Shown here piece by piece: positions 46,762 to 56,718 of a stretch of DNA of 64,000 bases; the first letter of the stretch is position 1; each line of letters starts with the position of its first letter. Source of the DNA: Ga0077536 sp943370145 (GTDB lineage: Bacteria > Pseudomonadota > Gammaproteobacteria > Ga0077536); NCBI GenBank assembly GCA_943370145.1, contig CALRPY020000006.1:40022-104021 (forward strand), written 5' to 3'. The notes under the pieces are model-generated. The model searched no databases. It was not told where the DNA came from and worked only from the letters and a program-made list of their open reading frames with translations. The position numbers were made by a program, and so were the translations under genes.

Positions 46762-48879
46762 TTAACCGTTTGTATCGGCGCGCCCGGACACCTGCAGCAG
46801 TGATTCGAGTACTCGACGCAGGCTGCGCCGGTCGATCGGCTTCTTGACCAGCGCCGCGACGCCGGCCTCGCGCACCACCTCTTCGTTCAGCGTGTCGCTG
46901 TAGCCCGTGTAGAGCACGACCGGCAGCGCCGGCCGGGCCGCACGCAGCCTCTTCGCGAGCTCGAGGCCGGTCAGCTGGGGCATGGTCTGGTCGAGCAGCG
47001 CGAGGGTGAAATCGTCGCTGTGGGTCGCGAAGTGGTCCCGGGCCGCGGGCGCGTCGCGAAACGCGGTGACCTGACAGCCCCAGCCCTCCAGCAGTTCGCG
47101 CATGTACTCGACCACGTCGCCGTCGTCGTCGACCAGCAGCACCCGCGCGCCGAGCGGCGCGCTGGAACGCTGGTCGCCGCGCCCCGCCTTGTCGGCGTGC
47201 GGCACGTCACTGCGGTCGGCATCGACCGGCAACAGCACGGTGATCGTCGTCCCCTCGCCGGGTGCCGTGCGCACGACCAGATGACCGCCGTAGTCGTGGA
47301 CGATGCCGTGGACGATCGACAGGCCCATCCCGGTGCCCTTGCCGACTTCCTTCGTCGAGAAGAAGGGTTCGAACATGCGCTGCAGGACCTCGGGCGGGAT
47401 GCCGGGGCCGGTGTCGGCGATGGACAGCGCGACGAAGCTGCCGTCGATCGCCTGTTTGCACGATGCGCAGCAGAAGCAGTCGCTGAACCGATGTTCGCTG
47501 AGTTCGATGCGCAGCCGGCCGCTGCCCTCCATCGCATCGCGCGCGTTGATGCAGAGATTCATCAGCACCTGCTCGAGGTGCAGCGGGTCGATTGTCGTCG
47601 TCGGCAGCTGTTCCGGGATCAGCGGCTCGACCACGATGGATGATGGCAGCGTCGATTCGAGCAGCGAGAGCAGGTTGCGCGTCAGCAGGCCGACATCGAC
47701 CGCGCGCGGCGTGCCGCGCTTGCCGCGGCTGAAGGTCAGCATCTGCTGCACGAGTTCGCGGGCCCGTGCACCGGCGCGGCCGGCGCGGTCGAGATAGCGG
47801 TTCAGGCGTTCGTCATGCAGTTCGGCGGCGCGTTCCCCCGCCATGTCGACGTAGCCGAGCAGGCCCGTCAGGATGTTGTTGAAATCGTGCGCGATGCCGC
47901 CGGTCAGCTGGCCGATGACCTCCATGCGCTGGGCGTGCCGCAACTGGCTTTCGAGCGCCGCGCGCTGTTCTTCCGCGCGCAGTCGCTCGCTGATGTCGCG
48001 CACGATCTCCAGGATGTGGGTGCGCCCACCGAACTGGACCAGCGTGCCGCGGAACTCACGTACGCCGATCTGGCCGTCGCGTCGCGCCACCGGGCCCTCC
48101 GCGCAGGCCGAGCCATGCCTGACGACGTCGGCGAAGAAATTGCTCAGCACCTCGTTGCCGGGCCACAGGTCCATGACCTTGCGCCCCACCACGTCCTCGC
48201 GGCGATAGCCGCTCATCTTCTCCAGTGCCGGGTTGATGTCGACGATCTCGAGATCGAGCGTCAGCATCGCAATCCCGTCCAGGGCCCAGTTGAACACCGC
48301 GCCGTAGAGTTCCTCGCTGGCCTTCAGCGCGTCCTCGGTGCGCGCGCGCTCGATCTCCATGACGACGCGATCGGAGAAGATCCGCAGCAGCGCTTCGACG
48401 CGTCCGCGCGCCTTGAGTGGGCCGTGGCTCATCACCGCGATGAGCCCGAGCGACTGGCCATCGGCGTTCAGCAGGGGGATGCCCGCATAGCCCTCGATGC
48501 CGAGCCGCCCGAACGCGGTGTCGGTGCAGCGCCCGGTGACGCCGGTCTCGAAGTAGCAGAATTCCTTGCCGAGCACGCTCGCGCACGGGGTCCCGTTGAC
48601 CGGATACTCGAAGTCCTGGACCCAGCGGCCGTCGAGGTGGAGCGCAAGCACCTTGACCCGGTCACCCAGCGTCGCGCGGTCGTGCACGCCGATCAGCGCG
48701 CCGTCGGCTTCGAGCAGTTCGCAGAGGCTTTGCGTGAGGTCTTCGAAGACGCGATCGCGGCGCGCGCTCGAGAGCGCGATAGCCGCCTTGAGGTAGAGCG
48801 CCTCGGCGCCGTCGCCATCCTCCTGTCCGAGCAGGTTGGCGACCAGCGACGTGACCTTGCTGACGACGGGAGGGGTCAT
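46762..48879 (-). CDS. hybrid histidine kinase: GAF, PAS, HisKA, HATPase, receiver
   Basis: The 705-residue cytosolic kinase has a GAF domain (40-180), a PAS domain (185-300), HisKA with His331 (GGIAHDFNNILTGLLGYVD), a HATPase (430-555) and a receiver with Asp630 (LLDQTMP). Between the N box (NLCINARDAM) and the G1 box (DTGPGIPP) it carries C468-x-C470-C471-xx-C474, a cysteine cluster that could bind a metal or respond to redox. There is no membrane anchor. The response regulator gene lies 124 bp upstream in the same direction and may be its partner. Confidence 0.88.
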   Translation of the reverse strand: MTPPVVSKVTSLVANLLGQEDGDGAEALYLKAAIALSSARRDRVFEDLTQSLCELLEADGALIGVHDRATLGDRVKVLALHLDGRWVQDFEYPVNGTPCASVLGKEFCYFETGVTGRCTDTAFGRLGIEGYAGIPLLNADGQSLGLIAVMSHGPLKARGRVEALLRIFSDRVVMEIERARTEDALKASEELYGAVFNWALDGIAMLTLDLEIVDINPALEKMSGYRREDVVGRKVMDLWPGNEVLSNFFADVVRHGSACAEGPVARRDGQIGVREFRGTLVQFGGRTHILEIVRDISERLRAEEQRAALESQLRHAQRMEVIGQLTGGIAHDFNNILTGLLGYVDMAGERAAELHDERLNRYLDRAGRAGARARELVQQMLTFSRGKRGTPRAVDVGLLTRNLLSLLESTLPSSIVVEPLIPEQLPTTTIDPLHLEQVLMNLCINARDAMEGSGRLRIELSEHRFSDCFCCASCKQAIDGSFVALSIADTGPGIPPEVLQRMFEPFFSTKEVGKGTGMGLSIVHGIVHDYGGHLVVRTAPGEGTTITVLLPVDADRSDVPHADKAGRGDQRSSAPLGARVLLVDDDGDVVEYMRELLEGWGCQVTAFRDAPAARDHFATHSDDFTLALLDQTMPQLTGLELAKRLRAARPALPVVLYTGYSDTLNEEVVREAGVAALVKKPIDRRSLRRVLESLLQVSGRADTNG

Positions 48880-49003
48880 GGATGCGGCCCTGTTGTCTTC
48901 ACTGGCGCCCGCTGGCGACGGGCTCGCCCCGCAAGTCTAGCAAGGGCCCCGATGCACCCGGGCGGGCTGCTACAAACGGGCAACAATCCCCGGCCGGTCG
49001 CGC

Positions 49004-49732
49004 TCAGGTGCGCGGCGGCACGAACATGTAACCGACGCCGCGCATCGTCTTGATGGACACCGGATTGTCAGGGTCGGCCTCGACCTTCTTGCGCAGGCGC
49101 GCGATGCGGATGTCGATGCTGCGATCGAACGGGTCCCAGTCGCGGTTGCGGGTCAGCGTCATCAGCTGGTCGCGCGACAGCGGGCGGTTCGGTCGTTCGG
49201 CGAAAATCCGCAGCAGATCGAACTCCGCGCTCGTAATCGCAATCTCGCGCCCGTCGCGGCCGAACAGCTGGTGGCTGCCGAGGTCGAGCAGGGCGGCCCC
49301 GAAAGGCACGCGCGCGCCGCCATCGGCCACGGCAGCCGGCGGCGGTGAGGGGTCGCGCTGGTAGCGTCGCAGCACGCTCTTGATGCGAGCGCGCAGTTCG
49401 CGGAGATCGAAGGGCTTGGCGATGTAATCGTCGGCGCCGACCTCGAGGCCGATGATGCGATCGACCGTCTCGCCGGCGCCGGACACCATCAGGATGCCGA
49501 TGTCGTACTGCTCGCGGATGAAGCGCGCGAGGCTCAGGCCGTCCTCACCCGGCAGCCCGACGTCGAGGATCACGAGATGCGGGGCCTGCTCTTCGAGGGT
49601 GGCGCGGGCTTCCTGGCCATTGCCGGCTTCGAGCACGCGATAGCCGTTGTCCGTGAGGTAGTCGTCGAGCAGTTCGCGCACCGTCGGATCGTCGTCGACG
49701 ACGAGGACGGTGACCTGTGCGGGGGCGTTCAT
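49004..49732 (-). CDS. OmpR/PhoB-type response regulator
   Basis: The 242-residue product has a receiver domain with Asp57 (LVILDVGLPGEDG) and Lys (IAKPFD), joined to a winged-helix domain with the characteristic LTSAEFDLLRIFAE-like segment, RIARLRKKVE and GVGYMF. It is a DNA-binding transcription factor. The ATG at 49732 is preferred over 49771 because the receiver starts directly after it. The kinase gene follows downstream in the same orientation. Confidence 0.92.
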   Translation of the reverse strand: MNAPAQVTVLVVDDDPTVRELLDDYLTDNGYRVLEAGNGQEARATLEEQAPHLVILDVGLPGEDGLSLARFIREQYDIGILMVSGAGETVDRIIGLEVGADDYIAKPFDLRELRARIKSVLRRYQRDPSPPPAAVADGGARVPFGAALLDLGSHQLFGRDGREIAITSAEFDLLRIFAERPNRPLSRDQLMTLTRNRDWDPFDRSIDIRIARLRKKVEADPDNPVSIKTMRGVGYMFVPPRT

Positions 49733-49803
49733 GGGCGGCGCGTTCGCAGGGACTCGCCGCCATTGCGCCATTCCCCGGCCCAGGAATCAAGCGCGGCCCG
49801 CGC

Positions 49804-51837
49804 TCAGGGCACCACGGTGACCACGACCGTGCCCCGCGCGCTGCCGCCCTTGCCGTCAGATACTGTGTAGCTGAACTGGTCCACGCCCGTGGTGCCCGTG
49901 CTCTGGTACAGCAACTGGCCGCCGAGGAGCAGGAGGTTGCCGCGCCGGGCCGGGCCAGCGGCGCTCAGGCGCAGGGCGTCGCCGTCGACGTCGCGGTCGT
50001 TGGCCACCACTGCGAGGAGCACGGCGCCGAAGCGGCGCACCGTCGCGCGGTCGGTTGTCGCGACTGGCGCCGAGTTGCCACGAACGAGCACGCTGGCCGC
50101 CACCGAGGGGCGCGTCTCGTTGCCGAACGCATCGCGCGCCCGCACCTGGAATCGGTAGGTCACCCCCGGGGCAAGGCCGTTGAGCGCCAGATCGCGACCG
50201 CCCTGCCAGGCGGACGTGCCGCAGCCGGTGCCGCCGGCCACGCATTCGAAGCGGTACTGCACCGGCGCGCCGGCGTCGTCGGTGGCGAGCGCCGCGCGCA
50301 TGGTCACGCTGCCCGCGGCCGGCGAGTGTGGTGCAAGCTCGAAGTACATCGGGTTCGGCGCCGGTGGCACGGTGTTGCCGCCGGCGACCGGGATCCGGCC
50401 GCTGAGGGTGTAACGGCCGAGACTGCCGTAGTCGCTGTACGGCGCCAGTGGATCGCCGATGCCCGACACATGCAGGAAGTAGCGCCCGGCCGCCAGGCTC
50501 GTCGCGAGGCTGGCGCCGGGATCGCCATTGGGCGCGGCGCTTGCGACGAGCGCGCCGCCGGCCGAGTAGAGGTCGAGGCGCAGGTCGAGGTTGCCACCCG
50601 GCGTGTTCGCGGGCATGCGATGCGGGATCGCCGCGAGGTTCAGCGGACCGGACGCGGCCACGAAGCTGAAGATGTCCACGTCGACGCGACTGCCGATGAC
50701 GCCCTTGTTCTCCGGGCGCAGGTTGCCCGAATCCTGGGCCAGGGTCGTTGCGGAGACCGTGCCGTCGGCCGTGGCGTTGAGTGCGCTCGCGCCCGCCTGG
50801 TGGTCTGCGTGGTCGTCGGCGAGCGCGCCGAGGCGGCCGCGCAGCAGCGCGACATCGTCCTCCGGATTCGACGCGCCCGGATACTCGTTGGCGCTCCAGG
50901 TCGTGACCGCGCGTCCATAGCCGACGCCCATGATCGGCGCCCACGAGGTCGCCCCCGCGCCGTGCCCTGCGTAGTAGGTCGCGCCCGCCGTGCCGTCGTG
51001 CGACAGGCCGAGATTGTGTCCGGCCTCGTGCGAGGCGGCCTCGCTGACATAGTCCTCCCGGCCGTTGCCGAGCCGGTTCGCATAGACGAGCGCCGGCGAG
51101 TAATAACCGTAATGGGCGGAGCCGAACACGCCCACGTAGGCCACGCCGCCCGCGCCCTGGGCCGGCATCGCGCGCCCGTTGCGGTCGGCGTCGCGCGTGA
51201 TCACGACGCGGCCGACGGTGGGCCCGGATATGGCCGGCTGCTCGGTGGTGATGTCGACGTCGAAGGGCGCGTAGTCCTCGGCTACGCGTTGCCAGATCTG
51301 GAGGATGCCGGTGAGCTCCGCGTTACTGAAGACGGCCGGATTGCCGTCGGTGTCGTAAGGCAGCGCCTCGAGGTCGGCGTTGCCGCTGAAGTTCGCGTTC
51401 CAGGCCGTGCCGCTGATGCGGTGGCCGTCGAAGTCCAGGTGCAGCACGTTCCGCGCGCCCGGTCGGCTGTGCAGCCGGAACGCGTCCGCGGTGGTGATTG
51501 GCGCGGGCGTGGCGCTGCCGCTCCTGGCGGGCGCCGCCTGCGGCGCCTGGGCCGGCGCGGTGTCGACGTACAGCACGGAGCCCTGGGCATCGACGCGCAG
51601 GCTGGTCACCGCGTCCGCGGCGGGGAAGTCGAAGCGGTGCAGCCAGGCCATCGCGCGCGCCCGGGCGCGCGGCGGCAGCCGCGTGATGCCGTGTTTCAGG
51701 CGGCCCATCGGCAGGCGCTCCAGCGTGAACGGCGCGTTGCGCCCGAGGACGGTTCCGTCCGCCGCCATGCTGTTGGCGGCGTAGGGTCCCACGAGCAGCG
51801 CGAGCATCAGTGCGAACGCGGTGTGTCTGCGAATCAT
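49804..51837 (-). CDS. secreted metzincin-type metallopeptidase with C-terminal beta domains
   Basis: The 677-residue product has a signal peptide (MLALLVGPYAANSMA), a propeptide-like region and a zinc peptidase domain with H270ExxH274xxGxxH280D and a Met-turn at PIM303GVGY. A pre-peptidase C-type/CARDB-like beta domain (about 350-460) follows. After that come an FN3-like segment (465-570) and a cadherin-like/VCBS domain at the end (VVANDRDVDGDAL, QFSYTVSDGKGG). It is probably exported and may attach to the cell surface or substrates. The propeptide argues for secretion as a zymogen. Confidence 0.85.
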   Translation of the reverse strand: MIRRHTAFALMLALLVGPYAANSMAADGTVLGRNAPFTLERLPMGRLKHGITRLPPRARARAMAWLHRFDFPAADAVTSLRVDAQGSVLYVDTAPAQAPQAAPARSGSATPAPITTADAFRLHSRPGARNVLHLDFDGHRISGTAWNANFSGNADLEALPYDTDGNPAVFSNAELTGILQIWQRVAEDYAPFDVDITTEQPAISGPTVGRVVITRDADRNGRAMPAQGAGGVAYVGVFGSAHYGYYSPALVYANRLGNGREDYVSEAASHEAGHNLGLSHDGTAGATYYAGHGAGATSWAPIMGVGYGRAVTTWSANEYPGASNPEDDVALLRGRLGALADDHADHQAGASALNATADGTVSATTLAQDSGNLRPENKGVIGSRVDVDIFSFVAASGPLNLAAIPHRMPANTPGGNLDLRLDLYSAGGALVASAAPNGDPGASLATSLAAGRYFLHVSGIGDPLAPYSDYGSLGRYTLSGRIPVAGGNTVPPAPNPMYFELAPHSPAAGSVTMRAALATDDAGAPVQYRFECVAGGTGCGTSAWQGGRDLALNGLAPGVTYRFQVRARDAFGNETRPSVAASVLVRGNSAPVATTDRATVRRFGAVLLAVVANDRDVDGDALRLSAAGPARRGNLLLLGGQLLYQSTGTTGVDQFSYTVSDGKGGSARGTVVVTVVP

Positions 51838-52049
51838 CGAAGCGGCTCCTGCGTGCGGCCCGTCGGGGCGGGTGGCGACGCCGCGGCAGCGCGGCGCCGG
51901 GCAGGATTCTGCGGGCGCCGCACGCCGGCGCTAAGCGCGCGGCGCGCGTTGCGTGATCCCGGACACACGCGGTGGGGAAACCCGTTCGTTGCGACGGGTC
52001 ACGGGCCCGTGCTAGCGTCGAACGCACCCGATACGAGCAGGAGGAAGTC

Positions 52050-53138
52050 ATGGAAGCAGGCGTGTTCATGATGCCGTCACATCCCCCGGAACGCAGCCTG
52101 CGGGCCGGCTTCGAATGGGACCTCGAGCACATCGCGCTGTGCGATCGCCTGGGCTTTTCCGAAGCCTGGATCGGTGAGCACTTCACGGCGCCGTGGGAGC
52201 CGAACCCCGCGCCGGACCTGCTGATCGCGCAGGCCCTGCTCCGCACGCAGCGGATCAAGCTCGCGCCGGGCGCGCACCTGCTGCCTTACCACCACCCTGC
52301 GGAACTCGCCTGCCGCGTCGCGTTCCTCGATCACATCGCACAGGGGCGCTTCATGTTCGGCGTCGGCGCCGGCGGCCTGCCCAGCGACTGGCGACAGTTC
52401 AACGTCGACGGCATGAACGGCGAGAACCGCCTGATGACGCGCGAGGCGCTCGAGATCATCCTGCGCCTGTGGCAGAGCGAGGAGCCTTTCGAATACCGCG
52501 GCAAGTACTGGAACGTGAACCGCATCGAACCGATGTTCGACGGGCGGCTCCAGTTCCACATCAAACCCTGGCAGCGACCGTATCCGCCGATCGGCATCGC
52601 CGGCCTGTCGCCGCGCTCGGACACGCTGGAGATGGCGGGTGAATTCGGCTTCATGCCCTTGAGCCTGAACCTGTCGCAGGCCTACCTGCGCGAGCACTGG
52701 GCGTCGGTCGTGCGCGGCGCGGAGCGCGTCGGCCGCGTCCCGCGCCGGGAAGACTGGCGCGTCGTGCGCGAGGTCTATATCGCCGAGACCGACGCCGAGG
52801 CGCGCCGGCTCGCGCTGAACGGCATGATGGGCCGCGCGTATCGCGAGTACCTGTTGCCGCTGTTCGCGAATTTCCGCCTGCTGTCCGTCTTCAAGCACGA
52901 TCCGGACGTGCCCGACGCCGACGTCACGCCGGAGTACCTCGTCGAGCACAACTGGCTGGTCGGCTCGCCGGGCACCGTCGCCGCCAAGCTCGCGGACATG
53001 CAGCACGATTCCGGTGGCTTCGGCACGCTGCTGGTGATCAATTTCGACTTCCTCGACGAGTACGCGGCGTGGTCGGCCTCGCAGCAGGCGCTCGTCGAGG
53101 AAGTCCTGCCACAGTTCAAGCGCGCCGTCGCGGCCTGA
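52050..53138 (+). CDS. LLM-class flavin-dependent oxidoreductase 1
   Basis: The 362-residue TIM-barrel protein is of the luciferase-like family: LGFSEAWIGEHFTAPW, HLLPYHHPAELACRVAFLDHIA and the flavin-binding FGVGAGGLPSDW. Members use FMN or F420 to oxidise organic substrates. AGGAGG precedes the ATG. A second LLM protein starts 19 bp downstream. Both precede a cupin and a 2-oxoacid dehydrogenase E1 pair on the other strand. The substrate is unknown. Confidence 0.9.
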   Translation: MEAGVFMMPSHPPERSLRAGFEWDLEHIALCDRLGFSEAWIGEHFTAPWEPNPAPDLLIAQALLRTQRIKLAPGAHLLPYHHPAELACRVAFLDHIAQGRFMFGVGAGGLPSDWRQFNVDGMNGENRLMTREALEIILRLWQSEEPFEYRGKYWNVNRIEPMFDGRLQFHIKPWQRPYPPIGIAGLSPRSDTLEMAGEFGFMPLSLNLSQAYLREHWASVVRGAERVGRVPRREDWRVVREVYIAETDAEARRLALNGMMGRAYREYLLPLFANFRLLSVFKHDPDVPDADVTPEYLVEHNWLVGSPGTVAAKLADMQHDSGGFGTLLVINFDFLDEYAAWSASQQALVEEVLPQFKRAVAA

Positions 53139-53156
53139 CGGGCGAGGGGGGTCTCC

Positions 53157-54215
53157 ATGGAATTCGGCGTTGCCTTCACCTCCAGGATCGGCGATTACGA
53201 TCTCGTCGCGCTGGCCGAGTCGCTGGGCTTCGACCAGGCCTGGTTCTTCGATTCGCAGATGATCTATTCGGACGTCTACGCGACGATGGCGGTCGCCGCG
53301 CGCGAGACGAAGCGCATCCGGCTCGCGACCGGCGTCGCGGTGCCCAGCACGCGGATGGCGCCGACCATCGCGCACTCGATCGCGACCGTCGCCCAGCTCG
53401 CGCCGGGGCGCGTCGAACTCGGCGTCGGCAACGGCAACACGGCGCGGCTGACGATGGGCCTGAAGCCCGTGCCGCTGAAGCGCATGCAGCGCGACATCCG
53501 GCTCATCCAGACGCTGCTGCGCGGTGAGGCCGGCATGCACGACTGCGAGGGAGAGTCGCACCTCGTGCAGCTGCTCCACCGCCGGCACGGCTTCATCAAT
53601 CTCGACCACCCGATTCCCGTGACGCTGTCGGCCTTCGGTCCGCAGACCCTCGAATACTGCGGCGCGGAGTGCGATGCGCACCTGACCTGGAACGCGTCAC
53701 CCGCGATGCTGCACGCCGCGCGCGAGACCATCGCCGCCGGCGCGCGGCGCAGCGGCCGGGATCCGGCGCAGGTGCCGTCGAAGGGCATCTACCCGCTGGC
53801 GGTGCTGCGGCCCGGCGAATCCGCCGGCAGCGCGCGGGTGCTGCGGAGTCTCGGAACCTTCATCACGAACCTGCTGCACGTGATGTGCGAGTGGGACGAG
53901 CGCCTGCTGCCGTCCGATTCGTCGATTGCCGGCTTCGTCGAGCGCTACCGGCGCTACGAGGCGACGCTGCCGCCCGAGCGCCGGCATCTCATCCTGCACG
54001 AGGGACATCTCGTCTTCACGCGCGACGACGAACGGGAGTTCCTGTCGCCGGAGGTCGCCGAAGTCGCGGCGATGATCGGCGAACCGGATCAGGTCATCGA
54101 GCGCATCCGGCAGCTGGAGGCCGCGGGCCTGACGCACTTCGCGTTCCAGGTCACCGATCGGCCCGTCGAGCAGATGCGTTATTTCGCAGAGACGGTGATG
54201 AACCGCTACGCGTGA
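53157..54215 (+). CDS. LLM-class flavin-dependent oxidoreductase 2
   Basis: The 352-residue product belongs to a different LLM subgroup from the first. It has an N-terminal EFGVAFTSRIGDYDLVALAE, LARLAPGRVELGVGNG-like flavin site (VAQLAPGRVELGVGNGN), and late REFLSPEVAEVAAMIGEPDQ. The pair could form a monooxygenase system, but no flavin reductase is adjacent. Confidence 0.9.
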   Translation: MEFGVAFTSRIGDYDLVALAESLGFDQAWFFDSQMIYSDVYATMAVAARETKRIRLATGVAVPSTRMAPTIAHSIATVAQLAPGRVELGVGNGNTARLTMGLKPVPLKRMQRDIRLIQTLLRGEAGMHDCEGESHLVQLLHRRHGFINLDHPIPVTLSAFGPQTLEYCGAECDAHLTWNASPAMLHAARETIAAGARRSGRDPAQVPSKGIYPLAVLRPGESAGSARVLRSLGTFITNLLHVMCEWDERLLPSDSSIAGFVERYRRYEATLPPERRHLILHEGHLVFTRDDEREFLSPEVAEVAAMIGEPDQVIERIRQLEAAGLTHFAFQVTDRPVEQMRYFAETVMNRYA

Positions 54216-54239
54216 GTCGAACCAGGCGCGCGCCGGCCG

Positions 54240-54521
54240 TCAGGACGGCGCCGGTTCCAGGCGTCCGCTGAGGATCCTGGCGCCCTGCTCGCCGACGTCT
54301 TCGACATGGGGAATGCCGGCCGCGAGTTCGAACGAGTCGCCCGCCCCCAGGACGCGCGCACCCGTCGGGGTGCGCAGCGTGAAGCCGCCCTCGAGCACGA
54401 GGCCGAGCGCGGTGAACCCGTGCGCGTGTTCCGGGCTGAGGCGGCCCGGCTCCCACTCGACGATGCCGATGCGCTCACAGCCGCGCACGGCGAGGCTGGC
54501 CCTGAATTCGGATTCGTTCAT
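54240..54521 (-). CDS. small cupin protein
   Basis: This encodes 93 residues. Cupin motif 1 is LSPEHAHGFTALGLVLEGG and motif 2 is FELAAGIPHVEDVG. It has three or four metal ligands. It follows the E1 beta gene in the same direction (22 bp) and probably shares its transcript. Confidence 0.75.
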   Translation of the reverse strand: MNESEFRASLAVRGCERIGIVEWEPGRLSPEHAHGFTALGLVLEGGFTLRTPTGARVLGAGDSFELAAGIPHVEDVGEQGARILSGRLEPAPS

Positions 54522-54543
54522 CGCATGCCCCCCGTGCCTCGCG

Positions 54544-55548
54544 TCACTGCAGGGTGCGGCGCACCGCCGCCGCGATGTCGGCCGCGGTCGGCAGGTAGGC
54601 CGCTTCCAGCGCCGGGCTGAACGGAATCGGTACGGCAGGCGGGGTGACCTTCTGCACCGGCGCCTTCAGGGCGCGCGGACAATGGGTTGCGGCCAGCGCC
54701 GCGATCTCGGACGCCATGCCGCAGACCGGGCTCGCTTCGTCGACGACGACCAGCCGCCCGCAGTCCTCGATCGCCTCGACGATGGTGTCGGTGTCGAGTG
54801 GCGCGATCGTGCGCGGGTCGACGATCGTCACCTCGATGCCTTCGCCGGCGAGGATGTCCGCCGCCTGCCGCGCGAGCAGCACCATGCGGCCGAAGGCGAC
54901 GACGCAGCAGTCGCCGCCCTCGCGCACGACCGCCGCTTCGCCGAAGGGCAGCACGTAGGACTCGTCGGGCACCTCGCAGGCTTCGTCGTAGAGTCCCTTG
55001 TGCTCGAAGAACAGCACTGGGTCCTCGTCGCGAATCGCCGCCGCCAGCAGGCCCTTGGCGTCATAGGCGTTAGACGGCAGCGCGACCTTGATGCCCGGGA
55101 CGTGCGCGAAAATCGGGTACAGCGCCTGGCTGTGCTGGGCGGCGGCGCCGAAGCCCGCGCCGTAGCTCGTGCGCACGGTGATCGGGGTGGCCGCCTTGCC
55201 GCCGTACATGTAGCGGAACTTCGCCATGTTGTTCAGCACCTGGTCGAAGCAGACGCCGAAGAAATCGACGAACATGATTTCGACGACCGGCCGCAGGCCG
55301 GCATTGGCCGCGCCGATGCCGAGGCCGAGGAAGCCCGTCTCGCTGATCGGCGTGTCGATCACGCGCTTGCGACCGAAGCGGCCGAGCAGGCCCTTGGTCA
55401 CGCCGAACACGCCGCCCCAGGCGTCCTGTTCGCCGGGCGCGCCCATGCCGCCGGCGATGTCCTCGCCCATGATGAACACGCGCTCGTCGCGTTCCATTTC
55501 CGCGATCAGCGTTTCCCTGATCGCTTCCCGTGTGGTCTTCATACCCAT
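54544..55548 (-). CDS. 2-oxoacid dehydrogenase E1 component, beta subunit
   Basis: The 334-residue product has the transketolase-like pyrimidine domain (EDIAGGMG, TPISETGFLGLGIGAANAGL) and a C-terminal domain (VVDEASPVCGMASEIAAL). With the alpha subunit next to it, it forms a heterotetrameric E1. No E2 or E3 gene is nearby, so it may use unlinked partners or function alone as an acetoin- or branched-chain-type decarboxylase. Confidence 0.9.
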   Translation of the reverse strand: MGMKTTREAIRETLIAEMERDERVFIMGEDIAGGMGAPGEQDAWGGVFGVTKGLLGRFGRKRVIDTPISETGFLGLGIGAANAGLRPVVEIMFVDFFGVCFDQVLNNMAKFRYMYGGKAATPITVRTSYGAGFGAAAQHSQALYPIFAHVPGIKVALPSNAYDAKGLLAAAIRDEDPVLFFEHKGLYDEACEVPDESYVLPFGEAAVVREGGDCCVVAFGRMVLLARQAADILAGEGIEVTIVDPRTIAPLDTDTIVEAIEDCGRLVVVDEASPVCGMASEIAALAATHCPRALKAPVQKVTPPAVPIPFSPALEAAYLPTAADIAAAVRRTLQ

Positions 55549-55558
55549 GGTGAATCCC

Positions 55559-56530
55559 TCAGAAACGCGCGCAGACGTCGGTGGTCAGGGCGGACAGCGG
55601 CGGGAAGGGGGCGGCCTGCGCGCGTTCGATGGCGTGCGCGGCGCGCGCCGCGCATTCGGCGTCGATCGCGTCGAGCGCCGCGGCCGTGGCGCGGCCGGCG
55701 GCCAGTGCCACGGTCCGCAGCTTGACGAGACAGTCCTCTTCCGCGCGCAGTTTCTTCACTTCCCCCGGTGCGCGATAGGTCTCCGGATCGCCTTCGTAGT
55801 GCCCGTGGAAAATCGGCACGCGCACGTGGAAGAACGACGGCCCGCCGCCGTCCCGCGCCCGCGCGACGCCCTCGCCGATCCGGGTCCACACGTCGACCAG
55901 GTCCGTGCCGTCGACCTCGACGCCCGGAATGCCGAAGCCGGCCGCGCGATCGACGGGCCGGCCCGCGCAGGCCCAGGCGGCCGCGGTGGTCTCCGCGTAG
56001 CCGTTGTCCTCGAGCACGAACAGCACCGGCAGGTTGAGAATCTTCGCGAGGTTCATCGACTCGAAACCGGCGCCCTGGTTCGACGCGCCGTCGCCGCCGA
56101 AGCTGACCGCGACCCCGCGCTCGCCACGGTAGCCGAACGCGAAGCCGGCGCCGACCGCGTGCGGCACGCTCGCGCCGATGATCGCGTTCGCGCCCCACAT
56201 GCCGCGCGACCAGTCGGCAACGTGCATGGACCCGCCCTTGCCGCCGCAGGCGCCGCCGTCCTTGCCGAAGATCTCGAGCGCGAGCGCATCGATGTCGCCG
56301 CCCTTGGCGAGGAAGTGGCCGTGCGCGCGATGCGTGCTGCACAGCACGTCGCTGTCGGCGAGATGCAGGCATACGCCGACGGCGCTCGCTTCCTCGCCGG
56401 CATAGAGGTGGGTGAATCCGGGCACGTTGCCGCGCGCGATGGCGACGTGCATCTGGTCTTCGAATTCGCGCATCAGGCGCATCATGCGGTAGGCCCGCGT
56501 GACGTCGAGTGCGGCCGGCAGTTCGCTCAT
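55559..56530 (-). CDS. 2-oxoacid dehydrogenase E1 component, alpha subunit
   Basis: The 323-residue product has the TPP-binding GDGASNQGAGFESMNLAK, with Asn in LEDNGYAE completing the motif, and the phosphorylation-loop-like HVADWSRGMWGANAIIG. GGGGAG precedes the ATG at 56530. It is first in the operon, followed by the beta subunit (10-bp gap) and a cupin. It resembles acetoin/pyruvate dehydrogenase alpha subunits. Confidence 0.9.
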   Translation of the reverse strand: MSELPAALDVTRAYRMMRLMREFEDQMHVAIARGNVPGFTHLYAGEEASAVGVCLHLADSDVLCSTHRAHGHFLAKGGDIDALALEIFGKDGGACGGKGGSMHVADWSRGMWGANAIIGASVPHAVGAGFAFGYRGERGVAVSFGGDGASNQGAGFESMNLAKILNLPVLFVLEDNGYAETTAAAWACAGRPVDRAAGFGIPGVEVDGTDLVDVWTRIGEGVARARDGGGPSFFHVRVPIFHGHYEGDPETYRAPGEVKKLRAEEDCLVKLRTVALAAGRATAAALDAIDAECAARAAHAIERAQAAPFPPLSALTTDVCARF

Positions 56531-56718
56531 GGCTCCCCTTCTCCTCGTTGGGCGGTGTATCCGCCCGTGCGTCTGTTCTTGCTGGTTTACGGGGGCGGCG
56601 GGACGCCGCCCGCCGCAAGCGTCGGGCGCGGCCGGCCGGAATGCAAGCGCCGCGGTCCGCTTGCGGGGACCCGGGCCGCTGCCTAGACTCCGGCCCCTTT
56701 TCCGCGTCACCTGCACCC

